64,000 nucleotides of DNA from Rhodovulum sulfidophilum DSM 1374 (GTDB lineage Bacteria > Pseudomonadota > Alphaproteobacteria > Rhodobacterales > Rhodobacteraceae), in NCBI RefSeq assembly GCF_001633165.1, contig NZ_CP015418.1:2108001-2172000 (forward strand), given 5' to 3'. Below the pieces are notes generated by a model. The model had not been told where the DNA came from and ran no database searches. It was given only the letters and a program-made list of their open reading frames with translations. Both the position numbers and the translations under genes were made by a program. Positions 59,463 through 64,000 of this stretch are shown piece after piece; positions within the stretch are counted from its first letter, which is position 1; each line of letters opens with the position of its first letter.

Positions 59463-60189
59463 ACACCACATCATCGGAGGGACGCCGGTCGAGGTCCGCT
59501 GGAAGGCGATCAAGAACCTCCATGTCGGTGTCTATCCGCCTGATGGCCAGGTCAGAGTCGCCGCCCCGCTGAGCGTCAGTCTCGATGCCGTCAAGCTGGC
59601 TGTACTCACGAGAATGGATTGGGTTCGCCGCAAACAGGCCCGTTTCCTCGCTCAGGAGCGCCAGACTCGCCGGCAGTACGTCTCCGGCGAGACGCACTTC
59701 GTTTTCGGCTGGCCTCTTCGACTGGATGTGATCCACTGGGACAAGAAGGTCCACCGGATCGAACTCATCGGCAGTGACCGGCTCCGCTATTCGGTGCCGG
59801 CAGACACAACGCCTGCAGTACGCAGGCGTTGTGTGGAGAATTGGTACAAGGCTCGCCTAAGGGAGCACGTGGCTCCACGGCTCGAGCATTGGTCATCGCA
59901 CTTAGGCGTTGCCACCGAAGCTTGGGGCATCCGGCCAATGAAAACGAAATGGGGGAGCTGCAATCCGGACAAGAAGATCGTCTGGCTCAACCTCGAGCTC
60001 GCGAAGAAACCCGTTCGGGCGATTGAGTACGTACTGCTGCATGAGCTCGCCCACTTGATATCGCCGCGCCATGATGAGCGTTTCATCAAGGTCCTTGACG
60101 ACAATATGCCGAAGTGGCGCAGCATACGGGACGAGCTCAATCAGTATCCGCTTGCCGCGTGGGAAGATCTGCAGACTTTGGCTCGGTGA
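59449..60189 (+). CDS. YgjP-like M48-related metallopeptidase (DUF45)
   Basis: 246 residues. The zinc site is complete: HELAHLISPRHDERF (HExxH plus a third His), preceded by PMKTKWGSCNPDKKIVWLNL, the WGSC signature of the YgjP/WLM group. The ATG overlaps the end of hsdR by 14 bp, with GAAC as weak ribosome site, so it was translationally coupled to hsdR. YgjP-like genes are often the last gene of type I restriction operons; what they cleave or process there is not established. It appears intact though its partner genes are not. Confidence 0.88.
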   Translation: MVNTEHHIIGGTPVEVRWKAIKNLHVGVYPPDGQVRVAAPLSVSLDAVKLAVLTRMDWVRRKQARFLAQERQTRRQYVSGETHFVFGWPLRLDVIHWDKKVHRIELIGSDRLRYSVPADTTPAVRRRCVENWYKARLREHVAPRLEHWSSHLGVATEAWGIRPMKTKWGSCNPDKKIVWLNLELAKKPVRAIEYVLLHELAHLISPRHDERFIKVLDDNMPKWRSIRDELNQYPLAAWEDLQTLAR

Positions 60190-60394
60190 CGTCGTCGCTC
60201 GGCCTGTCGGTTGCGCGCGATTCTTCCAGTGCCTGCCGCCGTAACTCCATTCCCCGTTCCACAAATCGCCGAACCCGTTCCGGATCTGGTTCGACATCTC
60301 GTATCGAAGAGCGGTAGGCGATGGTGACCTGGATGGCGCCAACGATGCATGCGCCGATACCAAACACGTCGAAGATAATCTCGAATTCAGTCAC
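60137..60394 (-). CDS. Small membrane-anchored hypothetical protein
   Basis: 85 residues from GTG 60394 with GGAGG 9 nt upstream. One N-terminal hydrophobic segment (IIFDVFGIGACIVGAIQVTI) is followed by a charged tail (FVERGMELRRQALEESRATD). No family recognised. Its 3' end overlaps the convergent peptidase gene by 53 bp, which lowers confidence, but the ribosome site and membrane segment argue it is real. Confidence 0.5.
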   Translation of the reverse strand: MTEFEIIFDVFGIGACIVGAIQVTIAYRSSIRDVEPDPERVRRFVERGMELRRQALEESRATDRPSDDVTEPKSADLPTRQADTD

Positions 60395-60433
60395 GAGGCC
60401 GCCTCCCTTGTGTGACGAGCTCGTGACATCGGT

Positions 60434-61176
60434 TCAATGCAGCGTGGGGTGACATTCGAGATCGGCTGCCCTCTGCAGCACCCGTGCCGCAGTTCTCAGA
60501 CTCGGTTGGCTTGCCTGGCCCGCACGCTTGAAAGCTTCGACCGCGGCGTCCAAGGCCACGTCGCTGGTGCCTTGCCTACGCCCTTCGCGCCAGATGAACA
60601 TCACCAGTTCGTCAGTCGTTAACGCTCGTAGGGCTATCGGTGGGCATCTGCTCAAGAGCGGCTCAGGCAAGCCTGCCGCGCCGCCTTGGCGAAAGCCCAA
60701 CTTGATCAGGCGGCACTGGCCGGCGCAGACCTTGACCGAGAGTTCGAGGCTGTATTCGCCGGCCATGGCGCTTTGACGCCTTTGACAATGGTCGAGACGG
60801 GGGAGCCGTCATTCTCGAACTGCTCGGCGCAATAGGCGACGTTGATGCCGGCGCGCTTGCAGATGTATTCGTAATAGGCGCTTTCATCCGCGTCTTGGAA
60901 ACGGCCCCAGCGGCTGACGTCATAGACCAGGATCACGTTGAAATCGGCCGCACCGGATTCCACATCCGCGATCAGCTGCTGCAGGGCAGCGCGCCCGCCG
61001 ATTGAAAGGCCGCTCTTACCATCGTCGGCATAGGTCTTGATGATCTCGATGCCGCGCTTCTCGGCATATTCGCGGATCTTGTCGGATTGGTTGTGCGTTG
61101 AATACTGCTTGTGCTCTGTCGACATGCGCACATATTGCGCCGCCCGAAACTCGGTAATCTCGCCACTCCCGTCCAA
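60434..61176 (-). pseudogene. Serine site-specific recombinase, frameshifted and truncated
   Basis: The frame from TTG 61176 gives the resolvase domain: RAAQYVRMSTEHKQYSTHNQ with catalytic Ser in YVRMST/YSTHNQ, DDGKSGLSIGGRAALQQLI, ILVYDVSRWGRFQDADESAY and YCAEQFENDGSPVSTIVKGV. At about 60787 one C is missing, so VKRAMAGEYS becomes VKAPWPANT. The shifted frame resumes with MAGEYSLELSVKVCAGQCRL and IKLGFRQGGAAG and then runs into unrelated sequence ending at 60434. The large recombinase and zinc domains are gone. It is a dead phage or transposon integrase. Confidence 0.85.
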
Positions 61177-61391
61177 CTCAGCCTCCGAACTGTCGTCAAG
61201 TCAGTCGGACGTTTGCGTAGGCAGGAAAGTGTATCAAGCTGATAGTTCTGTATTCTCCCATTATATCAATGCGCTGGAGGGCGAGCGGCCGTCATCTTCA
61301 TCAAGACGTCACGTCGCACCCGGAAGAGCTTTCTTGCACCTGTTCAAGCTTGAGCGATATGTGGGCGGCGAGGTGTTAATGAGGTTCCGAG
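61177..61391. other. Region upstream of the rfaH-like gene
   Basis: 215 bp with no gene on either strand. It is AT-richer than the surroundings (TATATCAATG near 61263) and should hold the promoter of the rfaH-like gene. Confidence 0.4.
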
Positions 61392-61904
61392 GTGACATTC
61401 CACGAGCGCGGCACGAGCTGGTTTTTGGCGCAGCTGAAGCCGAACTGCGCCAACATCGCGGACAAGAACCTCAAGCGCCAGGGCTTCCAGACCTTCCTGC
61501 CCATGGAAGAGGAGACGCGCCAGCGGAACGGCAAGTTCGTCACCGCCATGCGGCCACTGTTTCCAGGCTACATCTTCGTGGCTTTCGATGTGGCCCGCGG
61601 GCTCTGGCGCACCGTGAACTCGACCTATGGCATCACGCGGCTGGTGAGCTTCGGCAAGGAGCCGACAGCCGTGCCGCTGGACCTGGTCTCGCAGCTCATG
61701 CTGCGCTGTGACGCCGAGGGCAAGCTGCTGCCACCAAAGCTTCTGAAGCCCGGCGATCAGGTCACCCTGACCAAGGGACCGTTTGCCAATTTTGTGGCAG
61801 AGGTGGAAAAGATCGCACCCGACCGGCGTGTCTGGGTCCTGATGGAAATCATGGGCGTGCAGACCCGCGTGGCTGTCGGGGCGGACCAATTGCGGTCCAT
61901 CTGA
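61392..61904 (+). CDS. NusG/RfaH-like transcription antitermination factor
   Basis: 170 residues from GTG 61392. The NGN domain has SWFLAQLKPNCANIADKNLK, GFQTFLPMEEETR and RPLFPGYIFVAFDVARGLWR followed by TVNSTYGITRLVSFG; the C-terminal KOW motif is LKPGDQVTLTKGPFANFVAE. Length and divergence point to a specialised paralogue (RfaH/LoaP class) that lets RNA polymerase read through long surface-polysaccharide operons. It lies just before a truncated galE, as in many alphaproteobacterial EPS loci. It is separated from the main EPS genes by the phage/restriction debris. Confidence 0.88.
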   Translation: MTFHERGTSWFLAQLKPNCANIADKNLKRQGFQTFLPMEEETRQRNGKFVTAMRPLFPGYIFVAFDVARGLWRTVNSTYGITRLVSFGKEPTAVPLDLVSQLMLRCDAEGKLLPPKLLKPGDQVTLTKGPFANFVAEVEKIAPDRRVWVLMEIMGVQTRVAVGADQLRSI

Positions 61905-61946
61905 AATCAGCCGCAGACACAAATCGGAATTTGAAGGGCAGATCCA

Positions 61947-62057
61947 ATGAAACATGTCTTGGTCACGGGCGGCGCGGGCTACATCGGCTCTCATGCCTGC
62001 AAACTGCTGGTGCACCAGGCCGCTCCTTCTTCAGCGCGCGGGCAGTGCGCGCAATGA
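61947..62057 (+). pseudogene. galE: UDP-glucose 4-epimerase GalE, N-terminal stub
   Basis: MKHVLVTGGAGYIGSHACKL followed by Leu is the intact Rossmann start of GalE, with ATG 61947 and AAGGGCAG upstream. After residue 21 the sequence departs (VHQAAPSSARGQ) and stops at 62057, 16 bp before the IS at 62073. More than 90 percent of the gene is lost, apparently by deletion next to the IS. Confidence 0.85.
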
Positions 62058-62100
62058 TCTCCGGCGTGTGTCTGTATCGACCCAGCTGAATCTGCTCAGG

Positions 62101-62922
62101 TTAAGCCGCTAATGTGAATGCCTCGGCAGGCGTGCGCATGGCAAGGGCCTGATGAGGGCGGCGTTTGTTGTAGAAGCTGATCCAGTCACCGATGACGCGC
62201 ATCGCGTGCTGGATGGTCTCAAAACGGTGGCGATGCACGCATTGCTCCTTCAGCGTCCGGATGAAGCGTTCGACCATGCCGTTCTGGTGGGGACAGTGTG
62301 GGGTGATGAACTCCTGCTTCAGACCGTAGCTGCGGGCGATCTTGGTGAAGTGGTGGCTGGTGAAGACCAGACCGTTGTCCGACCTCAGCAGGAACTCTTT
62401 CTCGACCTTGCCCAAAGTGCCGAACCTGGCGATCAGGGCGTGCTCGAGGGCGGCGCTGGCGGTCGTGGCTTTGCCGGACTTCGACAGATGCCAGCCCAGC
62501 AACTCTCGGTTGTGGCAGTCGATCACCAACGCCAAGGAAGCCCAGCCGTCCTTGCCCGTCCAGATACGGGCGAGATCCGTCGACCAGCGCTCGTTCGGCG
62601 CAGCCGCAACCGACGGCACGGCCTGGATGCGAGGCCGCATGCCCACGGCACGCTTGCGCACCTGCCAGCCCTTGATCTGGAAGATCCGCTGCACGGTGTT
62701 CTTGTTGAACCCCAGGAGCCAAGCCACGGTCCGATAGCCAAAGGACGGCTCTTCCTCGATCAGCTTCTTGATCGGCTCGGAAAAGCGGGCCTCGACCTTA
62801 GGCGCAGCCTTCACCGGCTTGTAGTAGACCGTCCGCCTCGGGATGCCGAACCAGGCACACAGCTTGGCGACGGACACAACGACGCCCTCGGCAATGAGGC
62901 CCTGCTGGGTGCGACGGATCAA
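62101..62922 (-). CDS. IS transposase OrfB (rve integrase core), copy 2
   Basis: 273 residues, complete. It has an N-terminal HTH part (PSFGYRTVAWLLGFNKNTVQ), the first catalytic Asp in RWSTDLARIWTGKDGWASL, the second in LLRSDNGLVFTSHHFTKI, and Glu in CPHQNGMVERFIRTLKEQCV. The C-terminus YNKRRPHQALAMRTPAEAFT is the IS3/ISxxx family ending. The start TTG overlaps the orfA stop. It could provide transposase for the truncated copy 1 region. Confidence 0.9.
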   Translation of the reverse strand: MIRRTQQGLIAEGVVVSVAKLCAWFGIPRRTVYYKPVKAAPKVEARFSEPIKKLIEEEPSFGYRTVAWLLGFNKNTVQRIFQIKGWQVRKRAVGMRPRIQAVPSVAAAPNERWSTDLARIWTGKDGWASLALVIDCHNRELLGWHLSKSGKATTASAALEHALIARFGTLGKVEKEFLLRSDNGLVFTSHHFTKIARSYGLKQEFITPHCPHQNGMVERFIRTLKEQCVHRHRFETIQHAMRVIGDWISFYNKRRPHQALAMRTPAEAFTLAA

Positions 62923-63236
62923 TTCCCGTCCTGCGCATCCAGCAGGGCCTGCAGCTTTTTTCGCGCCCGCAGCTCCAGCATCGCCTCTCCATAGGCTTCC
63001 TGCAGGTCCCGGAGCTGCTTCTCGTATTGCTCGCGGATGTCGAGCGGGTTGGCGCGCAGCGAGTTCTCCATGCCGCGCTTGGCATCCTCGACCCAGCCCT
63101 CGATCTCGGAGGGCGTCAGGTCGAAGGACCGGCTTGCCTCCGACGCGGTCGTCTTGCCTTGGATGATCTCGATGACGAGCGCCGTTTTACGCTTCGCCGT
63201 CAACCGCTTGATGCTGTCGTCCATCGTCTTACTCAT
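62919..63236 (-). CDS. IS transposase OrfA, copy 2
   Basis: 105 residues, identical in translation to the copy 1 OrfA at 34612-34929. Helix-turn-helix in ALVIEIIQGKTTASEASRSF and TPSEIEGWVEDAKRG, then a coiled coil. The ATG is preceded by GGGAGAACGTAGCC. Confidence 0.9.
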   Translation of the reverse strand: MSKTMDDSIKRLTAKRKTALVIEIIQGKTTASEASRSFDLTPSEIEGWVEDAKRGMENSLRANPLDIREQYEKQLRDLQEAYGEAMLELRARKKLQALLDAQDGN

Positions 63237-63285
63237 GGCTACGTTCTCCCTTGTAGCATGAGCAGGTTTTCAGTGGGTCGATACA

Positions 63286-63440
63286 ATCTGCGCGGTCGGC
63301 GAAAACTCGAGCCAGCCTGGTGGGCTCCGAGCGGGTTCGCCGCCATCTCCACCGCCGCGCTCGATCCGGCCCACCGTCCGGCGTCTCCCGCGGTCCCCGC
63401 GCTTATCGGGTCCGGGTCCCCATCAAGTCTGCCGCGCCGG
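63286..63440. other. Gap between IS copy 2 and the RepB-like gene
   Basis: 155 bp, GC-rich. No gene of its own is supported. It may hold the end of the gene interrupted by the IS, possibly the primase-like gene cut at 34563, but I cannot align it. Confidence 0.3.
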
Positions 63441-64000
63441 CTATTCCGCCTCTGCCGGCGCGACAGAGTCCATCTCTGCAATCGTCTGAAACTCGGACAG
63501 GAATTCCGGTCGCGTCTGCATGAGGTAGCGAACGACCCTGGCGTTCCCAAGCAGCTTGCTGATGTAGGCTTTGATCACGGTCAGATGCAGGTGATCCTGG
63601 CCGTAGGTGTCCTGGATCGAGGCGATTCCCTCCTGCAGGCGGGCCAACTCCTGTTCCATCCGCGCCATCGCCTCGGGCGTGATGCCCTTCACCTTCTTCG
63701 GCTTGGACGCGTCGACCAGCTGCGCCTGCGGCGTGCCAGCGAGGATCGCCTTCACGTAGGCGACGGAGTAGTTGTTGGCGTTGACCAGCAGTTCGGCCGC
63801 CTCGATCTGGCGCATGGTCTTCATCTTGCGGAGCGCGTCGAACACGGCGCCCGTAGCTGGCTTGTCTTTCAGAATCGCAATGGCTTCCTCGGCGATGCCA
63901 TCGAGAAGCTTGATCTTCTTCTGGATGCTGCGCGTGCCGAGATCGAGCGCGGCTGCGATCTTCTCCTCGGGTACGCCGCGCTCGATTGCCTTCCGGATCA
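63441..64000 (-). CDS. RepB/ParB-like plasmid partition family protein (5' end outside window)
   Basis: The minus-strand frame is open from the window edge to TAG at 63441. It shows AIERGVPEEKIAAALDLGTR and IQKKIKLLDGIAEEAIAILK, a ParB-like helix-turn-helix region, then FDALRKMKTMRQIEAAELLV and NANNYSVAYVKAILAGTP, KGITPEAMARMEQELARLQE and DHLHLTVIKAYISKLLGNAR, matching the C-terminal domain of RepB-type partition proteins (Pfam RepB, PF07506). Such genes mark plasmids and integrative elements. With the primase-like fragment it supports an origin of this island from such an element. Confidence 0.8.
   Translation of the reverse strand, partial: IRKAIERGVPEEKIAAALDLGTRSIQKKIKLLDGIAEEAIAILKDKPATGAVFDALRKMKTMRQIEAAELLVNANNYSVAYVKAILAGTPQAQLVDASKPKKVKGITPEAMARMEQELARLQEGIASIQDTYGQDHLHLTVIKAYISKLLGNARVVRYLMQTRPEFLSEFQTIAEMDSVAPAEAE

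Larger units (their letters stand above)
62073..63285 (-). mobile_element. IS3-type element, copy 2 (complete)
   Basis: 1213 bp bounded by TGTATCGACCCAGCTGAAT at 62073 and, inverted, TGTATCGACCCACTGAAAA ending 63285, imperfect terminal inverted repeats. It carries orfA and orfB on the minus strand. The flanks (GTGTC before, ATCTG after) show no target duplication, so one side has probably been rearranged since insertion. It is inverted relative to copy 1 at 34563. Confidence 0.9.

Noticed and set aside
59813..59832. AACGCCTGCAGTACGCAGGCGTT inverted repeat (quoted in part: AACGCCTGCAG and its complement) as a terminator
   Set aside because: It lies inside the YgjP-like coding region and has no T run; probably codon-level coincidence, though it is a strong hairpin.
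1..64000. CRISPR arrays, rRNA genes, replication origin
   Set aside because: No regularly spaced direct repeats, no rRNA signatures and no DnaA-box clusters were seen on reading through the window.

Overview
The window is high-GC alphaproteobacterial DNA, most likely from Rhodobacteraceae (Rhodobacter/Rhodovulum-like). This rests on gene content read directly: an aerobic cobalamin operon with the flavin/Fe-S enzyme CobZ instead of CobG, a DUF1636-cobW-cobN-cobH-cobI-cobJ order, a trgB-cysK pair, acuI, a BCCT transporter and an EPS-type MarR regulator. No 16S rRNA is present, so the genus is an inference.

Region 1 (1-10,300) is cobalamin synthesis. A class-II-type cobalamin riboswitch (about 7385-7575, minus strand) precedes DUF1636, cobW, cobN, cobH, cobI and cobJ, which are packed with 4-11 bp overlaps or short gaps. 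The 3' end of cobK converges on cobJ, and cobZ lies just upstream of the riboswitch. Region 2 (10,300-33,010) is ordinary chromosome: periplasmic 5'-nucleotidase, DUF952, pyrD, arsC-like reductase, carA, yqeY, lipB, tRNA-Leu(GAG), a decayed IS3 element, a polyamine-type binding protein, DinB, acuI, UspA, BCCT transporter, a cysteine-desulfurase-like aminotransferase, photolyase, cyclopropane fatty acid synthase, trgB, cysK, a large MscS channel, an internally deleted alaX and tRNA-Ser(GGA).

Region 3 (33,010-64,000) is a mosaic accessory island starting just after tRNA-Ser. It has a Vsr fragment, a primase/helicase-like fragment, and then a polysaccharide locus (about 36.2-55.4 kb, plus rfaH-like and a galE stub at 61.4-62.1 kb). 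That locus is bracketed by two inverted, apparently identical copies of one IS3-type element. It encodes an EPS MarR regulator, UDP-glucose dehydrogenase, a broken UDP-glucuronate epimerase, a flippase, a MurA/MurB paralogue pair, glycosyltransferases, a propeller protein, a Wzy-like polymerase and the complete GDP-mannose to GDP-fucose route (manB, manC, gmd, fcl). Inserted among these are IS elements, a Gly-rich phage-tail-like gene split by an IS with a 4-bp duplication, a 5'-truncated hsdR with its YgjP-like peptidase, a frameshifted serine recombinase and, at the right edge, a RepB/ParB-like gene.

The most unusual content is the enolpyruvyl-transfer/reduction pair (MurA' and MurB' with catalytic residues retained, plus a relic of a second MurB) inside a capsule/EPS locus. 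This suggests a lactyl-ether sugar, or dedicated UDP-MurNAc supply, for a surface polysaccharide. The locus also carries several precisely readable lesions: a lost ATG in manB, a double-hit epimerase, a hybrid IS3/IS5 transposase and multiple frameshifts. No Wza/Wzc exporter or initiating sugar-phosphate transferase is visible, so the locus is incomplete here or continues elsewhere.
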